The notes: a model not told the origin generated them from the sequence alone. A stretch of DNA of 64,000 nt from WVYX01 sp039592335 (GCA_039592335.1 JBDHBX010000025.1:1-64000); one strand, 5' to 3'; counted from the first letter of the stretch, positions 53,683 through 63,049 are shown. Program-made: numbers and translations.

Positions 53683-56196
53683 CTACTGGCCTACGGCGGT
53701 GTCCCCTGCCGCCGGCGTGTCGAAAATGGATTCCCCACCCTCCAGCAGCCGCGCGATCTCCGGAATCGGCTGGAGCCAGAGCCCGCGCCGCAGGTTCTCC
53801 CGGCTGCGTTCCAGATCCCCCCAGCTCTCATACGCCTGGCCGAGCGCGTAGAACGGGTAGCTCAGGTTCACCGTGATGTTCCGGTTGGTGGGATCCAGGC
53901 GCAGCGGGTCGCCGCGGAACAGGTCCGCGTAGCGGTAGATCTCCCAGGCGAGCGAGTCGGTGCGCGACACGTTCACGGGCACGCCGAACAGTCCGGGGAC
54001 GAGATTCGCGGTGTCCGGCCACCCCGCCGTGTTGACCCGGAACACCAGGGCCTCCTGCGTGAGGTACGGGGCGAGCAGGCCCCAGTTGTCACCACCCGAC
54101 GTCAGCGAGAAGTAGATCGCACGCTGCGCCCAATTCTCCTGGACCAGCCGCAACGCGACCATGGTGTGCACGTACAATGGCGTGTTCTCGGGGATGGTCA
54201 CCTCCATCTCCCCCGCCCGGAAGGTGAGGGCCCTGGAGAGGAGCGTCGCCATCAGCTGCTCGACTTCAGGATCGCCCAGCGAGTGCAGTGCGCTGGGCGG
54301 CGTCGCGGGCGCGAGGTCGGCAAACCAGGGGGCCTGCTCACGATCGAAGGGGCGAACCGGGTTGTCCCGCAGCTGCCGGATGTACCAGTTGGTGTTCGCC
54401 AGCGACAGGTTGACCACGGAAACGTCCTGTCGGATCCCCTCTGCTTCCTGCAGGTACCAGAGCGGGAAGGTGTCGTTGTCACCGTTGGTGAACACGATGC
54501 CGTACGGCTCGACCGACTGGAGCAGGTCGTAGGCGAAATCGCGGGCCAGACGCGCTTCGGGACCGTGCGCCCGACTCGCCGCCCGGAAGTTGACCACGAA
54601 GGGAAGCAGCGCTACCAGCAGCACCGCCGTGGAGGCGAGCTGGAGCCTGTGCTGGCCGTCCCGCGTCCCGAGGAGCTCGCGCGCCTTCCGATACAGGCCT
54701 GCCAAACCCAACCCAACAAAGATGCCCCACACGGCAAACGAGACCGTGAAGAAGTAGTCCCGCTCCCGCACCTCGTGCATGTCCATCTGGGGATAGGTAT
54801 CCCACGCGAGCGAGAAGCCCGGCTTGAAATTCATGTAGCCCACGAGCCCCGGTCCCGTCGTCAGGAACAGCAGCACCAGGAGCCAGAACACCGAGCGGTC
54901 GCGCTGCCGCAGTACGTTCGCGCCGTACACGCCCAGGCTGATGAACACCAGCGTGATGGGAAGCCGCACCGCCGCGAACACGTAGTCCGTAGGGGCGAGC
55001 CCCATCGACCACTGCCAGTCGAAGTACTGCAGGTACATCTGCGCCTGGCGCAGCATGAGCGGAATGCTCCGCACCGTGTAGCAGCGCGGGATGCCGAACA
55101 CCGCCTCGTCCGGCGGCACCGGCCCGTCCACGAACCGCGGCAGGCAGGACACGAACGCACCGACGCGCTCGACCACGCCCGACCCCTGCCGCACGGTGTA
55201 GATGGGATTGTCGATCGGCGAGCGGGGGGGGTACTGCTCCCGGGCGATCACGGCCCAGAGCCGCTCCCACGTGTACGGATCGGCCTCGTTGATGAACGGT
55301 CCCACCTGGGCGCGGATCAGCAGGAACAGGTACGTCGACGCCCCCACCACGGCGATCATGAGCACCGTCGCGGCGAACGGCAGCGCCCCCACCGAGGCCG
55401 CGTAGGCCGCGGCCCCCAGGAACGCGAGCCCACCCAACACGAGGAGGCCCTTGCTCCCCAATCCGATCCCGATGAGCAGCGCCCACACGCCCAGCACCAC
55501 CGCCCACTGGGCCCACTCGGTCTTGCGGTCCGCCTCCTCAGGCAGCGGCTCGGTCTTGAGCACGTGCCACATGAAGCCGATCAGCGCCGGTCCGACGAGC
55601 AGCGTGAGCAAGTGGTTGCCGACCGAGAGTGCCCCGAGGTACACAATGAGCAGTAGCACGTGGGGCGCGCGCTCCCCACCGCGATGTCGACGCCACAGCC
55701 ACCCGAGCCAGCAGATCGCCGCAATCGATGACGCGGCGATCATGTACACCTCGGTCTCGTTGGAATTCTGCCAGACGGTGAAGGCCGTGGCCGCCAGCAG
55801 GGCCGCCGCGACTCCGCCGCCGATCGTGAACAGCTTGTCCGTTCCAGCACCGTCCGGCCCCTCGTCGTCGCGCTTCCACCCGCGCAGCGCCTGCGCCACG
55901 ACCAGGAAGAAGAGCGCCGCGGCCGCGGCACTGCCCACGGCCGTCATCAGGTTGGTGCGATAGGCAAACTCGCCGATGGGCACCAGGGCCGCCCACACGT
56001 TGGCCATGAGCACGAACAGCGGCGTGCCGGGGGGGTGCGGGATGCCCAGGATCTTCGCCGTGGCGATGAACTCTCCCGCGTCCCAGAAGGTGACCGTGGG
56101 GGCCAGCGTCCAGACGTAGCCGGCCAACACAACCACGAAGACCGCCACGGCGGCACGGTAGGGGACCCTGCCGCTCTCGACCTGCTCGGATGCCAT
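53683..56196 (-). CDS. DUF2723 polytopic membrane protein
   Basis: About 837 aa. ATG at 56196 is chosen; a TTG at 56211 is in frame but neither has a good ribosome binding site. The N-terminal half holds about ten helices with the family signature FWDAGEFIATAKILGIPHPPGTPLFVL (early DAGE and HPPG motifs), which resembles the first loop of GT-C glycosyltransferases. More helices follow to about residue 570. The C-terminal part is soluble (FTNGDNDTFPLWYLQE, then a TPR-like end: YALGQAYESWGDLERSRENL). Acts in the membrane; a mannosyltransferase-like activity is possible but unproven. No neighbours suggest a substrate. Confidence 0.85.
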   Translation of the reverse strand: MASEQVESGRVPYRAAVAVFVVVLAGYVWTLAPTVTFWDAGEFIATAKILGIPHPPGTPLFVLMANVWAALVPIGEFAYRTNLMTAVGSAAAAALFFLVVAQALRGWKRDDEGPDGAGTDKLFTIGGGVAAALLAATAFTVWQNSNETEVYMIAASSIAAICWLGWLWRRHRGGERAPHVLLLIVYLGALSVGNHLLTLLVGPALIGFMWHVLKTEPLPEEADRKTEWAQWAVVLGVWALLIGIGLGSKGLLVLGGLAFLGAAAYAASVGALPFAATVLMIAVVGASTYLFLLIRAQVGPFINEADPYTWERLWAVIAREQYPPRSPIDNPIYTVRQGSGVVERVGAFVSCLPRFVDGPVPPDEAVFGIPRCYTVRSIPLMLRQAQMYLQYFDWQWSMGLAPTDYVFAAVRLPITLVFISLGVYGANVLRQRDRSVFWLLVLLFLTTGPGLVGYMNFKPGFSLAWDTYPQMDMHEVRERDYFFTVSFAVWGIFVGLGLAGLYRKARELLGTRDGQHRLQLASTAVLLVALLPFVVNFRAASRAHGPEARLARDFAYDLLQSVEPYGIVFTNGDNDTFPLWYLQEAEGIRQDVSVVNLSLANTNWYIRQLRDNPVRPFDREQAPWFADLAPATPPSALHSLGDPEVEQLMATLLSRALTFRAGEMEVTIPENTPLYVHTMVALRLVQENWAQRAIYFSLTSGGDNWGLLAPYLTQEALVFRVNTAGWPDTANLVPGLFGVPVNVSRTDSLAWEIYRYADLFRGDPLRLDPTNRNITVNLSYPFYALGQAYESWGDLERSRENLRRGLWLQPIPEIARLLEGGESIFDTPAAGDTAVGQ

Positions 56197-56231
56197 CGGA
56201 CTATTGCTCAATTCGGGTGGTGGGAACTCGA

Positions 56232-57035
56232 CTAGGCCGGTGAAGCGTCACTACGCGCGCTCGTGAGCGCAAGGCTCGCCTCCTCGGGCCCGGCGAGCGC
56301 GGTGCGCACCTGATCCGGCGTGATCCCGCGGCGCAGCATACCTCGCAGCGCCATGGAGATCTTGGAGGTTTCCTCCGAAACCACGACCACCACGGCATCG
56401 CTCTCCTCGGACAGCCCGAGCGCCGCACGATGCCTGGTGCCCAGCGATTTGTCGCTGACGGGGAACTGGGTGAGGGGGAGCACGGCCCCGGCGCCGATGA
56501 TTTGGTCCCCGCGCACCAGCACGGCGCCGTCGTGCAACGGCGAGTACGGTGTGAAGATCGTGGCCAGGAGGTCCGCCGAGACCGTGGCCCGCATGGGCGT
56601 GCCCGACTCCACGAACTCGTCCAGCGACACGTCCCGCTCCACAGCGATGATCGCGCCGGTCCCGTTCCGGGCGAGACGCCCCGTGGCCTCCGCGATCTCG
56701 TCGGCGACGACGCGCTTGCTCGAGCTCGCCAGGAACCCCACCAGTCGGGAGCGCCCCAGGCGGGCCAGCGCGTTCCGCAACTCCGGCTGGAACACGACGA
56801 TGGCGGCGAACGCCCCGTACGTGAACACGACGCCCAACAGGCTGCTGATCATGTTGAGCTTGAGCACGAGCGCGACGAAGTAGATCACGAAGAGCGCCGT
56901 GATCCCGATCAGGATCTGCAGCGCCCGCGTTCCCGCCAGGAACAGCAGCAGGCGGTAGATCACGTAGGCCACGATCAGGATCTCGAGGACGTCGTACAGA
57001 CCAGGAACCAGGAACTGCAGTTGCTCGAGCGACAT
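56232..57035 (-). CDS. cdaA: Diadenylate cyclase CdaA (c-di-AMP synthase)
   Basis: 267 aa from ATG at 57035, sharing one base with the folP stop (TGATG). Three N-terminal membrane helices (about 15-35, 38-58, 62-82) precede the DAC domain. Catalytic motifs are DGA (169-171, in LHDGAVLV) and RHR (201-203, in GTRHRAALG). It makes the second messenger c-di-AMP. The partner genes ybbR/cdaR and glmM, which usually follow cdaA in Firmicutes, are missing here. Confidence 0.95.
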   Translation of the reverse strand: MSLEQLQFLVPGLYDVLEILIVAYVIYRLLLFLAGTRALQILIGITALFVIYFVALVLKLNMISSLLGVVFTYGAFAAIVVFQPELRNALARLGRSRLVGFLASSSKRVVADEIAEATGRLARNGTGAIIAVERDVSLDEFVESGTPMRATVSADLLATIFTPYSPLHDGAVLVRGDQIIGAGAVLPLTQFPVSDKSLGTRHRAALGLSEESDAVVVVVSEETSKISMALRGMLRRGITPDQVRTALAGPEEASLALTSARSDASPA

Positions 57036-57913
57036 CAGGTGCTCCGTATCGCGTGGGCGATGGCGAGGGCCTCCCGCACGGGCGCGACGGCGTGCACGCG
57101 GAAGAGCGACGCTCCTCCCAGATAGGCCGCGGCACAGGCCGTCGCCGTGGCCGCGTCCCGGTCGGGAGCGTCCCTCCCCGTCACGGCTCCGAGGAACCGC
57201 TTGCGCGACGGTCCCACCATAACCGGGTGTCCCAGCGCCACCAGGGCAGGAAGATCCCGCAGTACTTCATAGTTGTGTTCCGGCCGTTTGGCAAAGCCGA
57301 GCCCGGGGTCCAACACGACACGTTCCGCGCCGACCCCCCGGTTTCCCGCGACCTCCAGAGCCCGCTCCAGCTCCCGCACCACCTCGTCCACCACCCGTCC
57401 GTAGCTGGCGTGGTTGTAGCCGGCCAGCTCACTCAGCGAGCCGCGCGAGTGCATCAGCACGAGGCCAGCTCCGTGCTCGGCGCAGACGTCCGCGATCTCG
57501 GGGTCGAGGCGGAGTCCAGACACGTCGTTGACCGCCCAGGCACCGGCGGCAAGCGCACGGGACGCCGTCTCGGCCTTCACGGTGTCGACGCTGAGGGGCA
57601 CGCCGGGATCTCGCTCGGCGAGCCCGCGCAACACCGGCTCGAGCCGGCGCCACTCCTCCGCCGGCGCAACCGGCTCGGGACGTCCCGGCCGGGTAGACTC
57701 GGCGCCCAGGTCCAGCATGTCGGCCCCCTGCTCGAGGAGCAGAGTCGCCTGCTGCAGCGCAGCCGCTGGATCGAGGAAGCGCCCCCCGTCGCTGAACGAA
57801 TTCGGGGTGATGTTGAGGATCCCCACGACGACGGGCTGCTCGAGAGGCATCGCCCCGCGCGTCATCGACCAGCTGGCGACGGAGCTCCCGGAAACGAGCG
57901 AGTGGAGGGTCAC
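57035..57913 (-). CDS. folP: Dihydropteroate synthase FolP
   Basis: 292 aa with GTG start overlapping the ftsH stop (GTGA). TIM-barrel enzyme: GILNITPNSFSDGG (about 31-44, pterin site), DLGAESTRPG, NDVSGLRL, DPGLGFAKRPEHN and GPSRKRFLG are all present. It joins p-aminobenzoate to the pterin in folate synthesis and is the sulfonamide target. Other fol genes are not in the window. Confidence 0.96.
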   Translation of the reverse strand: MTLHSLVSGSSVASWSMTRGAMPLEQPVVVGILNITPNSFSDGGRFLDPAAALQQATLLLEQGADMLDLGAESTRPGRPEPVAPAEEWRRLEPVLRGLAERDPGVPLSVDTVKAETASRALAAGAWAVNDVSGLRLDPEIADVCAEHGAGLVLMHSRGSLSELAGYNHASYGRVVDEVVRELERALEVAGNRGVGAERVVLDPGLGFAKRPEHNYEVLRDLPALVALGHPVMVGPSRKRFLGAVTGRDAPDRDAATATACAAAYLGGASLFRVHAVAPVREALAIAHAIRST

Positions 57914-59898
57914 GCTCCGGCCGGTTCGGCCGGGGGGGTGCCAAGTATGCCCTTGCCGGGTGCGTCGGCCTTGTCCTCAGCCGTTCCGTTCAACTCTACC
58001 GCTGGCGGGGACTCGCTTGCTGCCGGCGCCAGCGGCGGAAGGTCCTTCCCCTCCGCGATGAGGTCCACCTCGTCACGGTCCAGGGTCTCCCGCTCCAGCA
58101 ACGCCTCGGCCATGCGGTGCAGCGTGTCCAGGTCCGCTTCGAGGATGTCGTGGGCGCGACGGAACGCATCGTGGAGGATCCGCTTGACCTCGCTATCTAC
58201 CATCTGCGCGGTCTGCTCCGAGACCTCCCGGTGCTGGGAGATCTCGCGTCCCAGAAAGATCTGCTGCTCCCGGTCGCCCACCGCCACCGGACCCACCGCG
58301 TCGCTCATGCCGAACTGGGTCACCATGCGACGCGCCATCTCCGTCGCCTGCTCAATGTCCTGCGCCGCACCGGTGGTCACCTTCTCCGACCCGAAGATCA
58401 GCTCCTCGGCCACCCGGCCACCGTACGCCATGGCGAGCCGACCGTGGATGTACGCCTTGGTGTAGTTGTGGCGGTCCTCCTCGGGGAGGGAGAAGGTGAT
58501 CCCGAGCGCCCGCCCCCGCGGCACGATGGTCACCTTGTGGACCGGATCGAGCCCCGGCACCCGCACGCTGACCAGCGCGTGACCGGCCTCGTGGTACGCC
58601 GTGAGCTTCCGCTCTTCGTCGGACAGGACCAGGCTCTTGCGCTCCACGCCGAGCATCACCTTGTCCTTGGCGTCCTCGAAGTCGATCATCTGGACGCTCT
58701 GCTTGTTGCGCCGCGCGGCGAGCAGCGCCGCCTCGTTCACGATGTTGGCGAGGTCGGCGCCCGCGAGACCCGGCGTGGCCCGCGCGGTCGTCTCGAGATT
58801 CACGTCGTCCGCCAGCGGGATCTTGCGCGCGTGCACCTTGAGGATCTGCTCGCGGCCGCGCACGTCGGGCATGTCCACCACGATCTGCCGATCAAAGCGC
58901 CCGGGTCGCAGCAGCGCCGGATCGAGCACGTCGGGTCGGTTGGTGGCGGCGATGAAGATCACGCCCTCGTTCGACTCGAAGCCGTCCATCTCCACTAACA
59001 GCTGGTTCAGCGTCTGCTCGCGCTCGTCGTGGCCGCCGCCCAGCCCGGCGCCGCGGTGTCGTCCCACGGCGTCGATCTCATCGACGAAGATGATGCACGG
59101 CGCGTGCGCCTTCCCTTGCTCGAACAGATCGCGCACGCGGGAGGCGCCCACGCCCACAAACATCTCGACGAAGTCGGAGCCCGACATGGAGAAGAAGGGA
59201 CGGGCAGCCTCGCCCGCTACGGCACGGGCGAGCAGGGTCTTACCGGTGCCCGGCGGGCCCACCAGGAGCACGCCCTTGGGCAGCCGCCCGCCGAGGCGCT
59301 GGAAGCGCTGCGGGTCGCGCAGGAACTCGATGACCTCCTCGAGCTCCACCTTCGCCTCGTCGCACCCGGCCACGTCCTGGAAGGTGACCTTCGGCGTGTC
59401 CCCGCTCAGTAGTTTGGCCTTCGACTTGCCAAACGAGAACGCCCGGTTGCCACCCGACTGGATTTGGCGGAAGAAGAAGATCCACAGGGCGATGAGGATG
59501 ACCCACGGGAGCAGCTGGAAGAACACCGCCCCGATCGAGGGTTTCGGCTCTTTCGCCGAGATGGGAACGCCCTGCTCCTCCAGCTGCTCGACAAAGAGCT
59601 CGGAATCCTGAATCGGGAGCACGACGCTGAACCGCTCCACCTGACGGTTCCCCACCGTCATGGGGCGCTTGAACTCGCCCTCGATGAACTTGCCGCTGGT
59701 GATCTCGACGCTGGCGAGGTTGTCGTCGTCGAGATGACCTCGAAACTGGGTGTAGGTGATCTCCTCCACCGCGTCCCGGTTCGCGCCGATCATCTGATAG
59801 AACGCGATCGGGATGAGGATGATGAGCAGCCAGAACACGAGGTTCCGACTCAGGCCACCCCAGGTGAACGGTTTGTTGGGCGGTTTACGATCAGCCAT
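57910..59898 (-). CDS. ftsH: ATP-dependent zinc metalloprotease FtsH
   Basis: 662 aa from ATG at 59898, overlapping the hpt end by eight bases. Two membrane helices (about 17-36 and 123-143) flank a periplasmic domain. The AAA+ domain has Walker A GPPGTGKT (214-221), Walker B IIFVDEID and the SRH around RPGRFDRQ. The M41 protease has HEAGH (436-440) with the third zinc ligand downstream. It degrades membrane and regulatory proteins. The long C-terminal tail is rich in Pro and Ala. Confidence 0.97.
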   Translation of the reverse strand: MADRKPPNKPFTWGGLSRNLVFWLLIILIPIAFYQMIGANRDAVEEITYTQFRGHLDDDNLASVEITSGKFIEGEFKRPMTVGNRQVERFSVVLPIQDSELFVEQLEEQGVPISAKEPKPSIGAVFFQLLPWVILIALWIFFFRQIQSGGNRAFSFGKSKAKLLSGDTPKVTFQDVAGCDEAKVELEEVIEFLRDPQRFQRLGGRLPKGVLLVGPPGTGKTLLARAVAGEAARPFFSMSGSDFVEMFVGVGASRVRDLFEQGKAHAPCIIFVDEIDAVGRHRGAGLGGGHDEREQTLNQLLVEMDGFESNEGVIFIAATNRPDVLDPALLRPGRFDRQIVVDMPDVRGREQILKVHARKIPLADDVNLETTARATPGLAGADLANIVNEAALLAARRNKQSVQMIDFEDAKDKVMLGVERKSLVLSDEERKLTAYHEAGHALVSVRVPGLDPVHKVTIVPRGRALGITFSLPEEDRHNYTKAYIHGRLAMAYGGRVAEELIFGSEKVTTGAAQDIEQATEMARRMVTQFGMSDAVGPVAVGDREQQIFLGREISQHREVSEQTAQMVDSEVKRILHDAFRRAHDILEADLDTLHRMAEALLERETLDRDEVDLIAEGKDLPPLAPAASESPPAVELNGTAEDKADAPGKGILGTPPAEPAGA

Positions 59899-60436
59899 CG
59901 ACTTCCTGCAAGCTCCCAATGAACGGCAAATGCCGGTACTGCTCGGCAAAGTCGAGCCCGTAGCCGACCAGGAAGTCGGCGGGCGCGTCGAATCCCACGA
60001 ATCGTGGCTCCAGCATCAGATCGGGCGCCACGTGCTTGTGCAACAGTGTACAGATCTCGAGGCTCAGCGGATCCCGGGTCCGCAGCAGCCGCACCAGCCG
60101 GTTGAGGGTGGCTCCCGAGTCGACGATGTCCTCGATCAGGAGCACGTGCTTGCCCTCGAACACGGCCTGCGGGTCGTACAGCAGGCGCACGCGCCCGCTC
60201 GACGTAACCCCCGTCCCGTACGACTCCGCGACGATGAACTCCAGCTGGTGCGGCCGAAGAATGCTGCGCACCAGATCCGCCATGAACATGAAGCTGCCCT
60301 TGAGCGTCCCAAGGAGTAGCAGATCTCCTGTATCGTAATACTCCCCGATCTCCCCGCCGAGTTCCCGCACACGCCCGGCAATCAGGTCGGGGTGGTAGAT
60401 CACATCGATGCCGCGCCACTCAATCTGCGTCGTCAT
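59891..60436 (-). CDS. hpt: Hypoxanthine phosphoribosyltransferase Hpt
   Basis: 181 aa from ATG at 60436, overlapping tilS by 17 bases. A type I phosphoribosyltransferase fold with the PRPP motif LLIEDIVDSGATL (about 99-111), GTLKGSFMFMADL for pyrophosphate and a C-terminal base-binding DFLVGYGLDFAEQYR. It salvages hypoxanthine (and guanine). The neighbours tilS and ftsH are in the same order as in Bacillus. Confidence 0.96.
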   Translation of the reverse strand: MTTQIEWRGIDVIYHPDLIAGRVRELGGEIGEYYDTGDLLLLGTLKGSFMFMADLVRSILRPHQLEFIVAESYGTGVTSSGRVRLLYDPQAVFEGKHVLLIEDIVDSGATLNRLVRLLRTRDPLSLEICTLLHKHVAPDLMLEPRFVGFDAPADFLVGYGLDFAEQYRHLPFIGSLQEVDG

Positions 60437-61799
60437 CTCTGGCTACTCGGGCCTCGATTCTCACCGCGGGCTCGCCAGCCCGTGGGACGGCGTTCCTGGA
60501 GCGGCAGACCCCGGGGACCCACAGGATCTCGTCGCTCCGCACCAACACGGGGTACCCGTCGCGCTCGCGAAACGGCACCCGCGCCTCCATCAGCAGGCGG
60601 CGCACCCTCCTCCGCCCCACCCCGCCCAACGGCACGATGCGGTCGCCGCTCGCCAGCGACCGCACACGGTTGTCTCCGGGCGTGACCCACGTGACGAACG
60701 AGCTCCGCCGCAGTGTGCCGGCCGTGTCCTGGCGCCAGTTGACTTCCCAGCCGTTCCACTGCAATCGCCCTTCGGGTTCCTCCCCGCAGGCGACAGCCCC
60801 CCCGCCGCCGGCTCCGCGGCGCGCGGCCGGCGCGACACGCACGCGGTCGAACGAGAGCTCCGCCACCCAGCTCGACCCGAGCTGCATCACGCGCCCGCTG
60901 GCGCTGGAGCGGACAAAGGCCAGGAGCCGTGCCGATCGCCGCGGCCCGAGCACGCATCCCACCTCCCGGGCGAGGGCGCGCAAAAGGGCCTCCGACAACG
61001 TGTTATCATACCGAGCCAGGGGTAGCCGAGCAACCTCGGCCACCCTCCCGGCGACGCCAAACTCGAGCTCGGGCAGGGTGCGCAACGCCGCCGCCCAGGC
61101 CTGCCGCTCCGAGTTGGCATGCCGGGCGACGTCGGATAGGCGCCGCTCCACCACCGCGCCGAAACGGTCCCGCACCAGCGGCAGGAGGCGGTGCCGCACC
61201 CACGACCGATCGTGCCGCTCGTCCACGTTCGCGGGGTCACGATGGACGGCTCGTCTGAGTGCCGCGTCGACCTCCCGCTCATCCAACCAGGCCTCCAACT
61301 CACGGCGGCGAAACGGCAGCAGCGGTCGTACCAGGCCGCGCGCGCCGCGCACGGGGATTCCCGCGAGGCCCGCGATCCCCGTCCCGCGCAGCAGCCGGTA
61401 GAGCACCGTCTCGGTCTGGTCGTCCGCGTGGTGCGCCGTCACCAGATAGCGGCCGTCGGCCTCCCGCTGCAGCTCCCTCAGGGCCCGGTAGCGGGCGCGG
61501 CGCGCCCGCGTCTCGGAGGTGTCGCTGCCGAGCTCCAACCGCACCGCGCGATGCGGTACGCCGTAGTGCTCCGCCAGGCGGGCCACCTGTCGCGCCACCT
61601 CCCCGCTCTCCGGCGCGATGCCATGGTCCACGTGCGCCACGACCAGCTCCAGATCGAACGCCGGCGCCACCACGGCGAACAGGTCGAGCAGCGCCACCGA
61701 GTCGGGCCCGCCGCTCACGGCGAGGAGGGCGCGACCGGGATCGGGGAACAGGTCCGCGTCGCGCAGGTGCCGGCGCAGCCGCTGAGCGAGATCCGGCAT
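60420..61799 (-). CDS. tilS: tRNA(Ile)-lysidine synthase TilS
   Basis: 459 aa from ATG at 61799. N-type ATP pyrophosphatase: SGGPDS loop (29-34), VVAHVDHGI, and the HHADDQTETVLYRLLRGTG stretch. It converts the C34 of the CAU-anticodon tRNA-Ile to lysidine, so AUA codons are read. The central substrate-binding helices and a C-terminal domain (from about 370) are present. Complete length for the family. Confidence 0.94.
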   Translation of the reverse strand: MPDLAQRLRRHLRDADLFPDPGRALLAVSGGPDSVALLDLFAVVAPAFDLELVVAHVDHGIAPESGEVARQVARLAEHYGVPHRAVRLELGSDTSETRARRARYRALRELQREADGRYLVTAHHADDQTETVLYRLLRGTGIAGLAGIPVRGARGLVRPLLPFRRRELEAWLDEREVDAALRRAVHRDPANVDERHDRSWVRHRLLPLVRDRFGAVVERRLSDVARHANSERQAWAAALRTLPELEFGVAGRVAEVARLPLARYDNTLSEALLRALAREVGCVLGPRRSARLLAFVRSSASGRVMQLGSSWVAELSFDRVRVAPAARRGAGGGGAVACGEEPEGRLQWNGWEVNWRQDTAGTLRRSSFVTWVTPGDNRVRSLASGDRIVPLGGVGRRRVRRLLMEARVPFRERDGYPVLVRSDEILWVPGVCRSRNAVPRAGEPAVRIEARVARDDDAD

Positions 61800-61805
61800 C
61801 GCTCG

Positions 61806-62285
61806 TCAGTCGGGCTGGTGCCCCACGGCGCGCTTGCGCGCCTCGGCGAGGTACCCGGGGCGCAGCTCCAACAGGCCGGAGAGCTTGCGCATGAGGTAGC
61901 TCTCGTGCTTCGCCAGCTCGCCGTCGGCGTAGACCAGCCGCCACATGACCTCCGCCAGCACGAGTCGCTGCCCCTCGTCGTAGTTGGCGGTAATCAGGGA
62001 AGTGAACTGGTAGAGGTCCGTGGCCCGGCGGCGCTCCTCGTCGGCCAGGGCAATCAGCTCACGCGCCTGGTCGAGCGACACGGCGAAGTGGCGGGTCAGC
62101 GTCTCCTCGATATGGTGGCGCTCGTCGTCCGTGAACTCCTGGTCGGCGTGTGCCAGCTCGAGCAGCAGCGCGCATGCAGCGAGCGTCACCCGCTCCGCGT
62201 CCGGGACCGACGCCTCCGCGGGCACCTCCGATTCGGACTCCAGCGCGAGGTGGTTTCCGAAGAACCGTTTGATGGATTTCAGCAT
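61806..62285 (-). CDS. TerB-like (tellurite resistance/COG3793) family protein
   Basis: 159 aa from ATG at 62285, preceded by GGGAGAGG and five spacer bases; an upstream in-frame ATG would add 15 residues without a better site. A basic N-terminus (MLKSIKRFFGNHL), then an all-helical TerB-type domain with conserved acidic turns: LELAHADQEFTDDERHHIEE and VMWRLVYADGELAKHESYLMRKL. Such proteins bind divalent metal in other systems. The role here is unknown; it is co-directional with tilS, six bases away. Confidence 0.85.
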   Translation of the reverse strand: MLKSIKRFFGNHLALESESEVPAEASVPDAERVTLAACALLLELAHADQEFTDDERHHIEETLTRHFAVSLDQARELIALADEERRRATDLYQFTSLITANYDEGQRLVLAEVMWRLVYADGELAKHESYLMRKLSGLLELRPGYLAEARKRAVGHQPD

Positions 62286-62381
62286 GCGGACCTCTCCCAT
62301 ATACCATAATAGGCGCACGCGCGACTGCACCGCCCGCGACGGCGCCGGGCGCTGGGGAGACCCGCTGGGGGACGGGCTCGC

Positions 62382-62408
62382 GTCCCAGGCGTCGTGACCA
62401 CCTGGGAC
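62382..62408. repeat. Inverted repeat (8-bp stem) in the gap before the TerB-like gene
   Basis: GTCCCAGG and CCTGGGAC separated by 11 bases, in the 151-base gap between the TerB-like gene and the small membrane gene. It could be an RNA hairpin ending the small membrane gene transcript, or an operator. No T-run follows. The rest of the gap has no gene that I can see. Confidence 0.3.
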
Positions 62409-62436
62409 CCGAGTGTGCCGCTGAGGGTTCCGCCCG

Positions 62437-62724
62437 CTACGCCGTGAAGGACTGCCCCTTCGAGGCCCCGCCGGCGGCGAAGAAGTTGTACAGCCACGCC
62501 ACGATGGCGCCGCAGACGGCCCCGTCCACCGCGGCGTAAATCGTCACCACGATGACCGACCCGAAGCCACCCGGACCGTGGTACCCGGGATACACCGAAG
62601 CCCCGAACTCCAAGAAGGCTCCGCCGTAGGACGGGAACATCAGGTTGGCGAGCGCCACGAGGAAGAAGCCCCCGCCCATGAGGATGGCGCCGACAATCGC
62701 CAGCGCACGGATGTTGAGTGACAT
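62437..62724 (-). CDS. Small two-helix membrane protein (bacteriophage-holin-like family)
   Basis: 95 aa from ATG at 62724 with GGGAGA upstream. Two membrane helices (about 7-28 and 55-85) with the joining loop FGASVYPGYHGPGGFGS. The second helix carries AAVDGAVCGAIVAWLYNFF, the YPGY plus VDG-xxG-xxxAWLYN pattern of a widespread family labelled holin-like. There is no phage context here, so the label says little about function. Confidence 0.65.
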   Translation of the reverse strand: MSLNIRALAIVGAILMGGGFFLVALANLMFPSYGGAFLEFGASVYPGYHGPGGFGSVIVVTIYAAVDGAVCGAIVAWLYNFFAAGGASKGQSFTA

Positions 62725-62821
62725 GTTGTCGTCTCCCGGTTGATGCGATAGCGCAGGACGCACTGCGGTTCACGCAGTCCGACCGCCCTAAGGTGGGGCC
62801 GAGGACGCCGCGGCGAAAGCA

Positions 62822-62853
62822 CAAGCAAAAGCGCCCGGCCGAAGCCGGGCGCT
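62822..62853 (-). terminator. Intrinsic terminator of the 56-aa protein gene
   Basis: On the minus strand a ten-base-pair stem (AGCGCCCGGC / GCCGGGCGCT, loop TTCG) is followed at once by TTTTGCTTG. It lies about 25 bases after the stop of the small gene at 62879-63049. This is a strong, classical intrinsic terminator. Confidence 0.85.
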
Positions 62854-62878
62854 GCGAAGCCTCCTTGCGTCGGCTTCG

Positions 62879-63049
62879 CTACCTCACCACCACCACCACC
62901 CCATCCTCATTCTCCGTGGGGAATGGCCATTCGAACCCCTCCTCGGGGTCAAAGTCGCCGCCCTCCACCTTGTGGATGGCCTGCAACTCCTCTTGCGTCC
63001 CCTCGGGGTGGAGGCGCCGCTGGTGTACGGCACACCTCACCTCCCGCAT
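62879..63049 (-). CDS. Small acidic protein of unknown function
   Basis: 56 aa from ATG at 63049 with GGAG upstream (five-base spacer); the longer frame upstream has no ribosome binding site. Sequence begins MREVRCAVHQRRLHPEG and ends with the acidic-to-valine tail NEDGVVVVVR. No signal peptide or domain recognised. The good ribosome binding site and flanking terminators on both sides argue that it is a real single-gene unit. Confidence 0.6.
   Translation of the reverse strand: MREVRCAVHQRRLHPEGTQEELQAIHKVEGGDFDPEEGFEWPFPTENEDGVVVVVR

Noticed and set aside
53422..55656. Plus-strand open frame of 744 codons opposite yggS and the DUF2723 gene
   Set aside because: Antisense shadow, low-complexity His/Arg/Gln-rich translation.
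62437..62724. Phage holin or prophage remnant
   Set aside because: The match is only to a broad small membrane protein family; no phage genes are adjacent.
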